A DNA stretch of 64,000 nucleotides from Schizochytrium sp. CCTCC M209059 (GCA_000818945.1 KN805396.1:124001-188000), one strand, 5' to 3'; counted from the stretch's first letter, positions 1 to 12,170 are shown. Made by a program: numbers and translations. The notes: generated from the letters alone by a model not told the origin.

Positions 1-633
1 CGCCACGGCCCGACGTGCGCGCGGCGCTCGCCGCCACGAGCAAGAAACCTTCTTGGCTGCTGCTTTCGCACGGTGAGAGGATGCGGGCCTCGGCGGAGGG
101 AGAAACCCCGCCCTGCTTCCTCTCCGCTCGCCCTCCATCCCTCCCTCCTCCCTTCCACCCCCACACTCGCACGAGTCGGGTGCAAATGCACGCACCAGTC
201 GCCACCCCGCTGCTGCCTGCGCGCACGCAGCCGTGCGACTGGAGCTTGCCTGCCCGCCCGCCGCTGCCGCCGCCCCTTCCCGAGGAGCCTCTCCCTCGCG
301 GCTTCGCGTGTGCAGCTGGCATGCCTTCGAATGGCATGCACGCCTTCGGGTGGCTGGCTGCAGCGCTGCTGCGTCGGAGGCTCGGGTTGCACCGACCGTG
401 CGAGCCCGGCTTCCCGCCTTGAACTCGCGCCTCGCCTGCGAATGGCTCTTTCGCAGCAGCCAGGCGGCCAGCCAGCGGCGCAAGAAGAAGCAGCGCAAGA
501 AGAAGCAGCGCAAGAAGAAGCAGCGCGTGCGAGCGCGAGTCTGCCTGCGCTCACTTCCGGTGCTGCGAGGAGCGACCTCGGGTCAACCCTGGTCAGCCCT
601 GGACGGAAGGGAGCGGAATAAAAGGTCCACAGG

Positions 634-655
634 TCGATCGATCGATCGATCGATC
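634..655. repeat. (TCGA)n tetranucleotide tract
   Basis: Five to six uninterrupted TCGA units, each self-complementary. Shorter GATCGATC tracts recur near 6145 and 7076. It is a simple repeat and no function is implied. Confidence 0.85.
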
Positions 656-881
656 CCCCGAGACACAGAGAGAGACACGCACCCCCGCCGCGCGACACGC
701 ACGATCTCTCCCTTCTTCCATGCTTGCTCCCACACCCCGCCCCACATGCAAAGGCGCATACGGCTTGGGCGCACCAAGTGTAGCATGTACGTAGGCTGCG
801 CATGCGACCTGAGGTGCGGGAGCCATTTCGCCCACAGCTAGCTCATGAAGTGGGGTGGAAGAATGAATGGGGGAAGGGGAG

Positions 882-912
882 AGAAAAGAAAAGAAAAGAA
901 AAGAAAAGAAAA
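882..912. repeat. (AAAAG)n pentanucleotide tract
   Basis: About six AAAAG units in a purine-rich stretch. It is one of many five-base tandem repeats in this window. Confidence 0.9.
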
Positions 913-982
913 AGAGGAAGGCGGGCCTGGGTGCGGCGGCGGGCGGGCGGGAGGCGGCGATGCCCACTCGCAGTTGTTCCCG

Positions 983-1014
983 CGATGCGATGCGATGCGA
1001 TGCGGTGCGGTGCG
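983..1014. repeat. (GATGC)n pentanucleotide tract
   Basis: Six five-base units, GATGC changing to GGTGC at the right edge. The same pentamer family is seen again at 42552-42616, upstream of other genes. Confidence 0.9.
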
Positions 1015-1883
1015 AGGAGCGCGAGAGCGGCGATCGCGACGAGAAGAGAAATGGGAAAGCGGTGGGAGGGTAAGAAGAAGCTGCGTGGCAGCGCCTGAGA
1101 CGTCGCGGCCCTGCATTTAGACCCGGCGAGCGCCGATTACCAGCGCCAGCGCAAGCTTGCGATTGACACGAACGAGCGGAGGGAATGAGGCGATTCCTAA
1201 GTCGTCCAACGTCGACTCAAGACCACTCGCGCGAGAGCGTCATCGAGCCTCGCCCGGTCCAGCGGTGCCGGGCGAGGATCTTGGATCCGAGGCAGCAGCG
1301 GTTGGATCTGGCGCAGTTTCTAGAGAACTCTGCTACAGCCGGCAAGCGCACCTGTCCCATGGAACCTCGATGATCCTGCATCGGGTACTCGACCGACGAT
1401 TCTTCATGAAGCTGCCACGGCCGCCACGGCTTCGCTCGCTCGAGTTTTCTTTGTCGATCGTTGGGCTCGCGGCCGGGAAGGATGAGGTTGCTCATCATCC
1501 TTGCAACAATTCATCGTTAGCGGCAACAATGATGATGATGACGACAACACCAGCTGAGACGAACTGCGCAGATTCATCATCTCTGTACTTGCGTGTGCAT
1601 GCTTTGCATTGCAGGCTTCGCATTGGACGAGGGCAGTCAATCCCTCTTGCTAGACTCTACAAGTCGTTCGCGCTTGCACGGCTCGCGTCTATGTGCTTGA
1701 GCTTGAGCGGCATCGCCACGATGTACCATAATAGCTTCGGTTGGCATCCACGCAAACCAAGGTCTGCCATGTTTGGCATGAAGCTGTCATTTGGAGAAAG
1801 CGTCCGCGTTGTCAAGCTATGGCAATGCACGTTACGGAGCGCAATCCCCGCGCGCGCATCGCCACGCTCTACGCCAAAAAGTC

Positions 1884-3255
1884 CTAGCAGAGCATGAGGA
1901 GAGAGCGCCCTTCTTTTGAATCCGTCAATGGCTGAGCTTTTGCACATGGAGCACGAGAGCGTTTAGCTTTGGCCTTCCTCGTGAGCTCCCTGGTCTTCAC
2001 AATAACCGAGCTCGCGTCATTCGGATCATCGCCACGCACGTTCTTGCCAAGCAAGTCCTCGCCGCCTATCTGCCGGGAGCATTCCTTCCTCCTGGTGAAG
2101 ATTGAGAGCAGTTCTCAAGCCTGGCTACTCTCGTGTTTTTCTTTCAATTCCTGCATCTTGAGCTCAAGCTCATCACTCATCTGCTAAAATTGGATTGCTG
2201 CGTAGCGAAGACAACCCCAGTTGTGCAAAGTTTCTCCACGAGACGCGACGTAAAGTGCTTTTTATGTACTCCAGTCAACGTGATGTCTCTGTCTCGAAGC
2301 GCGTGTACATTATCGTCAAAGCCAAGCTTTTGCTTCTCGTGAAGTGCCTTTGCTGTCGAGATGCTCTTGGGGAAAGCGGAGCGGCAAGTTACCCGTCACC
2401 AGCATCACATACCACCTCTAAGATTCAGAGCCTATCTTCCCCAACATTAAACCGACGAGGCCGGACTGGTGTCTTCCGCTGAAGAGGACAGACTAACCTT
2501 TACGGGGATTCCCCTTCTGGCTGCGATGCGAGTGCCGCAGTCAGCTGCGGCGCAGGGAAGGCATTGACCACATTCATGTCAGCCGACCCGCGAGAGGCAT
2601 TCTGCTGATATATTTCAAAGCTCGTCACCTTCTTCGAAGAGAGCTTCATCGAGGCCGGACTGGCGTGTGAGAGGACTGGTTTGATACGCTTTCGTTAACA
2701 CAGGCAGCGCCTTCCGCACTCACACCATGCATGCAAGCAAGCACCGCCATGCCTTTTCCTATCGAAGCTCATTCTACCTTCAATGCTTTTAGAGGTTTAC
2801 CTACCTTCACGAGCACCGGGCTGGTGCTCGAAGAGGGCAGTCAACCTCGATGTTGGCAACGCTTCTCGCCATGAGCATGCTGCACGCTTTGAGGCGGACT
2901 CCCACATACCGCAATACACGTTGAGCAGCAACAGCGTGCCTCCACGAGTCAAAACGACCTCAGAGATACCGCCAGGAGGCCGGTTGCGGCTGTGGGCCGG
3001 CATCCGCCCGAGGAGGGCAGCCCGCCTCGTTGGCGGCCGGGTTTTTATCTTCATGAACGTGCTATAGACCTGGGCGACGCCTCCCACATTCGCGATATGC
3101 TGATTCAGCTTCTCGTAGCGTGAGTGTAGCGGACTCGCCTCCTCCCTCTTCCTGCACATGCCTGATTCTGCAAAATCAACTTCGATCAGAACGGGCCAAT
3201 CCACAGCCACGCGCGCACTACGATGATATGAGACGAGGTGAGGCGCTGGAACCAA
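1884..3255 (-). pseudogene. Coding-like relic or intron-split gene, family unknown
   Basis: Several stretches on the minus strand read like protein but sit in different frames. From the ATG at 2180 a lysine/glutamate-rich, coiled-coil-like run of 21 codons meets TGA, then the same frame stays open for another 76 codons down to a TAG at 1884. A second coding-like run lies at about 2395-2185, a third from the ATG near 2650 to about 2507, and others lie between 2800 and 3255. Their ends sometimes fall next to GTAAAG, GTATGT or TTTTAGCAG-like sequences, so a multi-intron gene is possible. Every other gene here seems intronless, which favours a decayed gene. I do not recognise the family; limits are approximate. 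Confidence 0.3.
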
Positions 3256-3910
3256 TGCCGTGCATTCTCTTCAATTGATGCTCTGCTCGCGGAGAAGATG
3301 TCGAAAGGCCGCCGGTGTCATCACGCTCGTGACTGTGACATTACGACTAACAAAGCTTTCGAGGTCCCCTCAGCTTAAATTTCGAATCCGATCTTCGCTG
3401 AGTCACAACAAGTGTCGACATACAGCTGAGCGAGCGGCGCTTCAAGTTTTTCCTCGTTCGGGGTCGCGCGAGACTCTTTGGTATGTGTATCTTGCTGTCG
3501 CGATCCCGTCGAGACGGGCCGGTCCCCAAGGAGCGATTGGTCCGGGCCTGATGAACATCAGACCCTCGCCATCGAGCAGACACGGACAGGAGAGGAGTAC
3601 TTTTTTCGCCTTGGAAGTTTCAAGAATCGCCGCAGCCGCCACCGAATCCAAACACTTCGTCCTTGTAAGTGCCCAGACTGCTTTTGCACAGCATGTAACG
3701 AAGGAAGAATAGAAGGGCTGAACAGGCCTCGCACAGGGTGAACCGAAATGGGACAAGGAAAAAGAAAAACACCTTTATGGTTCGGAAATAGGGAAATAGG
3801 ACCGCCTGCGTGCAACCTGTCTGTTCTGAGTTGTACAGGCCTATCGGGTGGCTGGCTGCACATGACTTTTGATAAGAGCAAACTCGGATCTTGACCAGGA
3901 AAAGACTCAC
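3256..3910. other. Intergenic, 3' side of the transporter gene
   Basis: No recognised gene. This is the downstream flank of the minus-strand SLC13-type gene that ends at 3911, and its open frames resemble no family I know. Confidence 0.45.
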
Positions 3911-5686
3911 TTAGCGTCGCAACAAGGAATTCTCGGCCCACTCCGGGAACTCGGAGAGATCGCCAAAGACAGATCCAGTGATGAAGGGGAAGGCAATGGC
4001 AAAAACCATACCAACAAGTTTGAGGGCCATGCCGCCGGTGATCATATCGTAAAAGGAGACGCGACCCGTGGAAAAGGCGATTGCCATGGGCGGTGTCGAG
4101 GTAGGTAGCAAAAAGGCGAGCGAGGCAGCAATCGTGGCGGGGAGTCCCAGGAGCAGCGGGTTGATTTGCTTGTCAACAGCCAGCTGGAACAGAATAGGGC
4201 TGAAGATGGTCACCGCCGCCACGTTGGAGATGAGCTCGGTGATGACTGCGACAAGGATAACGATAATGGACACGAGTGCGACATCGGAAAACTCGGTCGC
4301 GGAGTCGATGATGCTGCTGACCTCCAAGGAGAGACCGCTTGCCGAGATGGCAGTGGCCATGGCAAAACCAGCGCCAAGGAGCAGGATGACGCCCCAGGGC
4401 AAGCGTTTGAAGCAGGATTCGTCGAGAAGCATCTTGCCTGGGCGTTGCGAGCTAGGGATCCAAAAGAGAGCGATGGCACCCATGATAGCCACAACACCGT
4501 CATTAATGTACTCGGACCAGGAGTTGCCATCATCGGCGTCCTCGCAGTCGTACTTGTTGTCGTACGACTCGTCGCTGCAGAAGCCGAGGTATGGCTCAAT
4601 GGTGTAAGGGGCGATGAGCCAGAGAAGGACCATGAGAAAAAGCACGATGCCAAGAATCTTTTCGTCGCGCGAAACGGGCCCGAGCGCTTCGCGTTCACGC
4701 TGGAGCGAGGCCGTGTTCAGGTCAAGCCTAGTGCCACGGAGATAAATAAAGGAGAGCGAGGCCCAGGCGGAGGCGACCATGAGCACGGCAATGGGGACAG
4801 CAAACCCCATCCAGGTCTGAAAGTTTACAGGTACCTGGGGAAAGGTTCCCGTGACAAGAAGAGAGAACGAAAGATTGGCAGCTGTGCCGATGAGCGTTCC
4901 GCAGCCGCCGCAGGTGGCCGAAAGCGCGACGCCGAGAAGAGCAGCCTTTTCGAAGCGCTGGCCATCGGCCGAGTCGATGCGACCCTCCAGAAGACCCTGA
5001 ATTACGGGAAGCATGAGCAGGGTCGAAGACGTGTTGCTGGCAAACATGGAGATGACGGCTGTGATGACCATGAAGCCCAGCAGCACAACTTTCGGGTTGG
5101 TACCACAGTACTTGAGAGCCCAGAGTGCAAATCGCTTGTGGGCCATGGCGTCCTCGATACCCATGACGACGAAGAAAGCGCCGAGGACGAGGAACGAGGT
5201 GCCGTTCATGTACTGCCTGGCGAGTGTTCCGGCGAGCTCGACGCGCCCGAGCGGGTAGAGCACAAGTGGCATGAGTGTGGTCACGGTGATGGGCACGGTC
5301 TCAAAGATCCACATGATGACGATGAAGACGGTGCCTGCAAGTGCGTCGTTGGCCTTGGGGTGCTCGTCGGAGATCTCGATGCAGGCGCAGATGATGGCAA
5401 GGACTGGGCCAAGGAAGAAGCCAACTTTTTGCGACGTCGAAAACTGTTTCCAGTACCCGTGGGTGAAGGTGTACCAAAAGTCTGCATCCTGAGGCTTCGT
5501 GACGAATTCCTTTTCGGGCGCGTCCAAGCTTTGCGGGCCAGACCCGTCTGCGCCGGTGTCTGCCTTTTCATTGTTGCCATGGAAGGACACGGGGAGTGAC
5601 GCGCCCGACTCGGGCTGGACAGTGCCCTGCTCGAGCTCGCGATTCAAGTCGCGGTCTTGTTGCTTTCCTTCTTCCGTGGGCAGCAT
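3911..5686 (-). CDS. SLC13/DASS-family sodium-coupled anion symporter
   Basis: A 591-residue integral membrane protein predicted to import divalent anions (dicarboxylates, citrate or sulfate) with sodium. An acidic cytosolic N-terminus of about 85 residues is followed by multiple hydrophobic segments. The two family signatures are present: SNTSST followed by a hydrophobic helix near residue 218, and a second inverted-repeat counterpart, ELISNVAAVTIFSP, near residue 487. The C-terminal LPTSTPPMAIAFSTG near residue 526 is the hallmark proline-rich binding motif of the family. The loop with several acidic residues and cysteines near 365-385 is specific to this pair of paralogues. The start is the first ATG of the frame. 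A tandem, broken paralogue lies at 8515-10281 on the same strand. Substrate cannot be told from sequence alone. Confidence 0.93.
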   Translation of the reverse strand: MLPTEEGKQQDRDLNRELEQGTVQPESGASLPVSFHGNNEKADTGADGSGPQSLDAPEKEFVTKPQDADFWYTFTHGYWKQFSTSQKVGFFLGPVLAIICACIEISDEHPKANDALAGTVFIVIMWIFETVPITVTTLMPLVLYPLGRVELAGTLARQYMNGTSFLVLGAFFVVMGIEDAMAHKRFALWALKYCGTNPKVVLLGFMVITAVISMFASNTSSTLLMLPVIQGLLEGRIDSADGQRFEKAALLGVALSATCGGCGTLIGTAANLSFSLLVTGTFPQVPVNFQTWMGFAVPIAVLMVASAWASLSFIYLRGTRLDLNTASLQREREALGPVSRDEKILGIVLFLMVLLWLIAPYTIEPYLGFCSDESYDNKYDCEDADDGNSWSEYINDGVVAIMGAIALFWIPSSQRPGKMLLDESCFKRLPWGVILLLGAGFAMATAISASGLSLEVSSIIDSATEFSDVALVSIIVILVAVITELISNVAAVTIFSPILFQLAVDKQINPLLLGLPATIAASLAFLLPTSTPPMAIAFSTGRVSFYDMITGGMALKLVGMVFAIAFPFITGSVFGDLSEFPEWAENSLLRR

Positions 5687-7775
5687 CGTTTCAGACGGTC
5701 GGTCGGTCGGTCGATCGTTCGTCCTTTGTGTCGCGTATCTGTTTGTGTGTCTGTCTGTGCTCAGCCAAGCTTGCTGGCTCGCTGCTGATGGCCTGGCGCT
5801 CGCTGCAGCTGGTTGGCTTGGCTGGCTGGCTGGTGCTGCTTGTTCACTTCAGCCTCCAGCGCCTTCCTCCGTCCAAGGGCGGTATTTCCTGTTTCCTTTC
5901 GTTTACGGTTTTGGAGTTTGGAGTTTGCCGCAGCTGCCGCAGGTTGGTTTGCGCTCTGGGTGCGCCGGGCCGCGTGCTCTTCTTTCCGGTCCAAAGTCCG
6001 TGTGTTCGTTCCAAGGAAGCCGCGGTGGTGGACGGGCGGATGCTGGCCTTGCAGTGCTTGGCAGTGCTCTATGTACATCGCGCGCCGTCTGATCTCCCCT
6101 CTCTGGCACGCAAATAACCCAAGCGAGCGAGCGAGCGCTCGCTCGATCGATCGACGGGGCGATCTTACCTCATCTTCCCGCCCGCGCGCACCAGCCTGGG
6201 GGGGTGCTCCGATTCTCGTCCGGCCGCCGCCGCGCGTGGATCCGCCGCGGACCGCTCGCTCGCTCGCGTCGACCTTGGCCGCTTTCGGTTCCGCTCTTCG
6301 CCTCGTCATGGCGGCGGCCGCCACCGATCGCACGCACGCAGGTCTTGTCCAGCTAACCCAAGCAGGCCGGAATCCGAGGCTTCCCAGCGGCCGCTGCCTG
6401 CCTGCCTGCCCTCGCGACGCCGCGTTTCCGGGCGGGAAGAGGCTTCTTTCTTCTCTCCGTACTGGCGCCCGCGGGAAGACACGACGGCGGCTCGGCACCC
6501 GTTCGCGCCTCGAGGCGGTGAGGCGCGGAGGATCCTCGGCCCAAGGCAGGCACGCACGCAGGCACGCAGGCAGGCCCATGGCGCGCACCTTCGTTCGCCG
6601 CCGGCCCCGCGACGGAGGGAGGGCGGGAGAGAAGGCGGCTTCCCGGGAAGCGGCGAGGCAGGCAGGCAGGCAGGCAGGCCGAGCGAGGCCTGGTCCGCGG
6701 CAGGATGTACGTGCGTGCGTGCGACATCTGCGAGCAGCGGCAGCCAGCGGCTTGCACGACCTCGATCCAAGCCTCTGGGCCGGTCCGGGGGGCGTGGACC
6801 GGTGGACCGGGGAGGGGCGAAAGGTGGACCGGCCCCTTCGCAGAGGGACGGCCCGCACGCGCCGGGGGAGGGATGTCCCGACGGCGGCGCTGAGGGAGGG
6901 AGGGAGGGAGGCTCGAGCTGGCTGGCCGAAGGACTTGAAAGATAGGGAAGCGGGCGGCCCTCCTCGATGCGTGCGCGCGAGGTGTGCGCGGACCCAGGCG
7001 CAGGCCGAGCCGATCAAGGCGCGCCACGCCGAGCCAAGTCGAGCCCGGCAGACCAGCCCGTCCGAGGCGAGGTCGATCGATCGCTCGGGCAGGCGCGCCG
7101 AGCGCGGCTGCGACGATGCAGCAGCAGACCCGCGTTTCTTCAGAAGGCGCGGCGACGGCGACGAGCGCAAGCGCAAACGCAAAACGCGCAGCCGCTCGTC
7201 GCCGTCGCCGTCGCGCTGCTGCTCGAGCTGCTGCTGCTGCTCGAGTTGCTGCTGCTGCTGCACACTCGCAAGTCGACAAACGAAGCCCGGGCGTGCGAGC
7301 GAGCACGCGCGCGAGGGGCGCCCTGCGGCCAACCTCGGCCGCTCGCGGTCGCAGAAGTCCCTGTCGTGCGCGCCTTATCAGGAGGAGAAGCGCGGAGCGG
7401 AGGAGCGTCGACGAGGAGGGCGCCCTCGGAGGGGCTCGAGTCCGCCTGCTCGCTCGGCGAGGATGAGGACGAGCGTGCGAACGCGCTCTTGCTCTTGCTC
7501 TTGCTCTACTTCTTCGAGCCGGTCGGACGCCCATGAAGAAGAAGAAGAAGAAGAAGAAGCAGAAGAAGAAGAAGAAGCAGAGGATGAGCTCGGTGGACGT
7601 ACGTACGCCTTGGTCGCAGTGCAGCAGCAGCTTGTCGTGAAGGAGCGGCGGTGGAGCCTCGCGGCAAACGAGCGGAGAGCGGCGACGGGGTAGATCTGAT
7701 TGTCGACGAAGCCAATTCCCAAGATCGCTCTGTCGGTCGCAGATCTCAACTTTCGCAGGCAACGAGGGAGGGGTT

Positions 7776-7790
7776 GGGGGGGGGGGGGGG
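7776..7790. repeat. G15 homopolymer
   Basis: Fifteen consecutive G residues. Such a run can form G-quadruplex-type structures and is also a likely site of length error in the assembly. Confidence 0.9.
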
Positions 7791-7973
7791 TTGCACGCCT
7801 TGGACCGAATCCTGGTTGGGGGCTGGCTACTTACGTATAGTCAGTTTGGCGATCCACCTCCGTTATGTCATGAAATCCGGAAGGCATTCACCAACTCTTG
7901 CACCGAAGTTCATGCAGGACTCGACGAGGCTGCTTGACAGAAGTGCTTGTCAGAAGTGCTTCACCTCATGCAG

Positions 7974-7974
<1 letters not shown>

Positions 7975-8006
<32 letters not shown>
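7975..8006. repeat. (GCTT)n tetranucleotide tract
   Basis: About seven perfect GCTT units. It lies beyond the 3' end of the minus-strand pseudogene. Confidence 0.9.
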
Positions 8007-8514
8007 GGTTGCTGGCGTCGATTTCAGCAGAAGCGGAGCGCAATGATGCTTGTGCGCCTTGAGAGCCTAGATACTGTTTGTCGAGCATTCGACAAAGACG
8101 AGGGCCAGTGTCTCTTGACGCATGGTGGTCGCCATTGTCTTGAGCATGATTTTCTTCTTGACAGTCAGTCGAAACACTGTATGTAAACCATTTCTTCAAT
8201 TGGCCACGCTTGCAAGAAGGTGGCCGAAGACCAGCGAGCACGAAACTTTCTCTAAAGTCACGGTTCCTGTTCCTGTTCCCATGTACTCCTTCTTGTTACA
8301 GTTAATGATAGTGCCAAGAGAACAAGGCGTTCATCATGCAAGGCCAGACCCAGGTTGAACAGAAAAAATAATACTCTTCTTGGTGATTGTAAATTAGAAG
8401 AGGCAACGCTTACGTGCCAGCGTAAAAATGCGTGGACTCGTGCACGGGACAGCCTGTGTGCAACCTGCGGCTCAAGGTCGCGACATTTGCAAGCTTGATT
8501 GCTTGACTGCGTGA

Positions 8515-10281
8515 CTAACGACGCAACGAGATGTTTTCGGCCCAAGTCGGGAACTCGTTGATATCGCCAAAGACGGCGCCGGTGATGAAGGGGAAACCAA
8601 TCGCCAAAAGCATGCCAACGATCTTGAGCGGGAGGCCTCCGGTGATCATGTCGAAAAAGGAGACGCGGCCTGTCGAAAAGGCAATGGCCATGTGCGGAGT
8701 CGACGTCGGGAGCAGAAATGCGAGCAAGGCAGCAATCGTCGAAGGCAGCGTGAGCATCAGAGGATTGATCCGCTTCTGTAACGCGAGCTGAAAGGAGAAT
8801 AGGGCTGAAGATGGTCACAGATGCAACGTTGGAGATCAACTCGGTGATGATGGCCACCAGAATGACGACAATAGAGACGAGTACCACATCCAAAAATTGA
8901 GTTGCTCCCGCAATCAGGTCACTGATCAACGAAGAGAACCCGCTGTTGTCGATGGCGGTGGCCATGGCGGATCCAGCGCCGAGCAAGAGCGTGACGCCCC
9001 ACGGCACCCGCTCAAAGCAGGATTCATCCAAAAGCATCTCTCCCTCACGCTGCGAGCTCGGAATCCAGAACAGCGCGACCGCTTCAATCATCGCAATTAC
9101 GCCATCGTCAATGCAGCTCGTCCAAGTGTTGCTACTGCTTGCGTCCTCGCAGGCATACTCATTGGTGTACTGGTCCTCGGAGCAGTAGCTCAGGTATGGC
9201 TCAATCGTGTATGGCAGAACCAGCCAAAGCACAACCATGAGGAAGAGCACAAATCCAAGAACCTTTTCGTCGCGAGAGACGGGACCAAGCTGCCCACGCT
9301 CACGTTTGATTGTTTCCGTGTTGAGGTTCAGGTTGATGTCGCGCAAGTACATAATCGAAAGCAAGATTCACGCAGCAGCAACCATAATGATGGCAATAGG
9401 CATGGCAAAAACCATCCAGGTTTGAAAGTTGAGGGAAAGTTTCTGAAATAAGCAGAGAAAAGGAAAGGCTGGCGCCTGTGCCAATGAGTGTACCGCATCC
9501 ACCGCAGGTGGCGGCAAGTGCGACACCGAGTAAAGCCGCCTTTTCGAATCGCTGGCCGTCTTGCGAGTCAATGCGACCCTCGAGGAAACCCTGAAATGAC
9601 TGGGAGCATCAGGAACGCCGAGGACGTGTTGCTGGCAAACATGGGAATCGTCGCAGTAATGATCATGAAACTAAGCAGGACGACCTTGGGGTTCGTGCCA
9701 CAGAAATGGAGAGCCCAGAGCGCAAATTGATTGTGCGCCATGGCATCTTCGATGCCCACAACGACAAGGAATGCGCCGAGAGTAAGAAACGAGGTGTGGT
9801 TCAAGGACTGGTGCGCGAGCGTGCCAGATTCCTCGACGCCGGCAAGAGGATACAATATGACGGGCATGAGCGTTGTCACGGTGATTGGGCATGTTTCAAA
9901 CACCCACATGACGACAATGAAGGCAGTACACGCCATGGCCTCGTTTGCCTTGGGGAACTCATCAGAAATTTCGATGCACGCAAACACGATGGCAAGCAGG
10001 AATCCGAGCACCAAGCCAACCCTTTGCAACGTCTTGAACTGCTTTGGATATCCGTGCGTGTACGTTTCCCAGCAATCGGCGTCTGGCTTCCACTTCCTTT
10101 CCGTGTCTTCGTCCTCGGGCTCTCTCCGCTCCTCATTGGGTTCCTCGGCCCCGCCTTTGCCCTCGTACTGAGTTTCTGGAATCTGAAATGACGCAGTGCC
10201 GGACTCTGGATGTACGTAGCCTTGCTCAAGCTCTCGAGTAGCATCCCGGGGTGCTGGAGGGACCTCGGACTGGGAGAGCAT
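8515..10281 (-). pseudogene. Tandem SLC13/DASS transporter pseudogene
   Basis: A second copy of the transporter at 3911-5686, aligned along its whole length but split over three frames. Compared with the intact copy I see four lesions: an extra base near 9594 just after the first SNT motif, an 11-bp deletion near 9440-9445 before the conserved NFQTW, a TGG-to-TGA nonsense change near 9376, and an extra base near 8795 after the second family motif. The ATG at 10281 and the final stop at 8515 are both kept, and the C-terminal tail (TPHMAIAFSTG to the WAEN..LRR end) is still readable. The mixture of lesion types argues against simple sequencing error. Protein divergence from the intact copy is moderate, so the duplication is not recent. 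Confidence 0.9.
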
Positions 10282-12170
10282 CCCCGCACTACGAATACAG
10301 TCTTGCTTTGCACTTCTACCACCTGGTCAACGAGGTTCTTGTTGTCAACGATGGGGGTTTGCTCGATCAATGATCGTGATTTGCTTGATCAGTGTTCGAG
10401 ATTTAGATGACTTAGAATTGTTCTATAGATTGACAAGGACTTTAATGTGTATTCTAGGCCAACAAAGGGAGACTTTGCCTATACAAATGGATGTGAACTG
10501 TTTTGCAGTGCGATGAAAGCAGATGAGCCATTTTCAGCAAAACGATCGCCGGAAATCTCCCGAAGCCCCACGTTGACGACGCTAACTTCTCGTTGGCGGG
10601 TGCGCTAGGCCGCTCGCGGCATGCGTCGGCTGCGGCCGCGGCTTTTCTCATTTCAAGCCATCGCCAATAGCCTTGAGTGGATGCAGAAGCAAGGCAAATT
10701 GCGCGGCTGCTATTTTCGTCTGAATCGCCCGGCGTCGGTGCGTGTACGCGATCATGCACCACCTGGTCCCAGCAGGAAGAAAAGGAGGAGAAACCCGGTC
10801 GGTATCCCTCCTATTAAAATTGCTCGCATTTGCGTTCGCGTCCGCGTTCGAGCCTTCCTCCGTCCACGCCTTCCATCCAACCCGCTTTCCGCCCGTGCCA
10901 CCTGCGACTGCGAGCCGCGCTGACGCAGTTGGTGAAGTTGGCAGCCTCGCGCGAATTCAGCCGCCAGCGGCGCTTTGAACTGACTGTGAAACGCAGACTC
11001 TTTCCTCCTTCGCGCGTGACCACCCGCAACGTCCCGCAGCCCACACCGCAGCGACGCAGAAAGTCAATCTAGCGAGCCAACCAGTGATCCGGCCGGCACA
11101 GTGATGATGAGCAGTAGCGGCTGTCGACAACCGCCTGCCGCTATCCAAGACCTCGCGAGTGCCGGCGTCTGCTGCACCTTACAAGCAAGCAAGTGACGGC
11201 GACAGCAACAGCGACAGTGACAACGACAGCGACAGGCGAGCGCAAGACCTCCACCAGCCAGGACGGGTTACCAGGCCGGGGCTGGCTGCGCGTGGTGCGG
11301 AGAAGGCGGCTCGCATCCCGCGCGACAAGCCTGGAAGGAAGAAAAGGGAATTATTCTACTGGTGGTGGTTGTTGACCGAGCCTTCTCCATAGCGCCGCGT
11401 GAGGTGAAAGGAAGTGCAACGGAAGCCCGTACATGCGCGAATGGAAAATGAATCACAGAACTTCCGGACGGCGACATACGGCCAGTGATAGAGACATGGC
11501 CCGCAACGTGGTGAGGTAGGCACCGAGCACGCAAGACGGAGGGCGAGCCTGGAAAGGCTTGGTCGAGGACTGTACCCGACGCGCGGATATGTGTATGCTA
11601 CGCCGGAGCCTCGTACACTACGCAACGAGGCAAGAATTCAACACTCAACCAACGTACGGGCTGATTCAGAACAAGCGACGCACGGGCAAAGCCAAGGAAT
11701 TCTCGCGGTTGTATGGCCGGCCGAGCCGATATTCGTGGCTGCGGCCTGTCGCGGAGCCAAGATTGGTCTATGCAATGTCTGAATCCAAAATTCTCCCGGT
11801 GGGAGGTTCTCATACTCGCTAGAGAACAATTAGAAAAATTAAAATGAATCTGCTTCATGAAACGGCTGGCTGATGCTGTTTGCAAAAGCGGTTGACGACC
11901 GCATCCTACACCATGCGCGTCGGACAAAGGGGAGAGCGACCTTGTACACGAGTCTTGAGGTTCTATGATGCCGGGAATGCGCTTAGGGCGCCGACCTGTG
12001 GGCTCTTCGCGAGATAAACTTCGAATTTAATTTTGGCAACACGCATTCGAGGCAGTTTTAATGGAAAAAATGGATGACAATATCTTACAGATGCAACTTG
12101 GCCGGTTTGGCCCTTTGCAACAGTAGCCAAGTGAAGATTAGCAGAGGGAAAAAAAAAAAAGAAAAAAAAG
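10282..12170. other. Intergenic, nothing recognised
   Basis: About 1.9 kb between the transporter pseudogene and the tRNA cluster. Only short overlapping frames without recognisable domains are present. A CAGCGACAGTGACAACGACAG-like six-base periodicity occurs near 11200-11235. Confidence 0.5.

Larger units (their letters stand above)
1..1640. other. Intergenic, no gene recognised
   Basis: No convincing coding region is visible. The open frames are short, overlap on all strands and have the skewed composition expected of GC-rich DNA. The stretch holds simple repeats: imperfect AAGAAGAAGCAGCGC units near 480-525, TCGA repeats at 634-655, AAAAG pentamers at 882-912 and ATGCG pentamers at 983-1014. 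It may include promoter DNA of a gene lying outside the window. Confidence 0.5.
5687..8514. other. Long GC-rich intergenic spacer
   Basis: A 2.8-kb region between the transporter gene and its pseudogene. It is rich in CpG, simple repeats and homopurine or homopyrimidine stretches: CTG/CTGCTCGAG runs near 7215-7260, GAA runs near 7532-7580, a G15 run at 7776-7790 and GCTT repeats at 7975-8006. Long open frames exist on both strands but are low-complexity Arg, Ala, Gln or Ser tracts with no domain. The part next to 5687 is probably the promoter of the minus-strand transporter. Confidence 0.6.

Noticed and set aside
1157..1897. Plus-strand frame of 246 codons
   Set aside because: Composition is uneven, there is no domain, and the more coding-like signal at its right end is on the other strand.
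4166..5599. Long plus-strand open frame of 477 codons
   Set aside because: It is the antisense shadow of the SLC13 transporter and reads as His, Asp and Glu-rich sequence with no domain.
5761..7762. Overlapping frames of 470-630 codons on both strands
   Set aside because: They are Arg/Ala/Ser low-complexity products of GC-rich repeat DNA, overlap each other on opposite strands and have no recognised domain.
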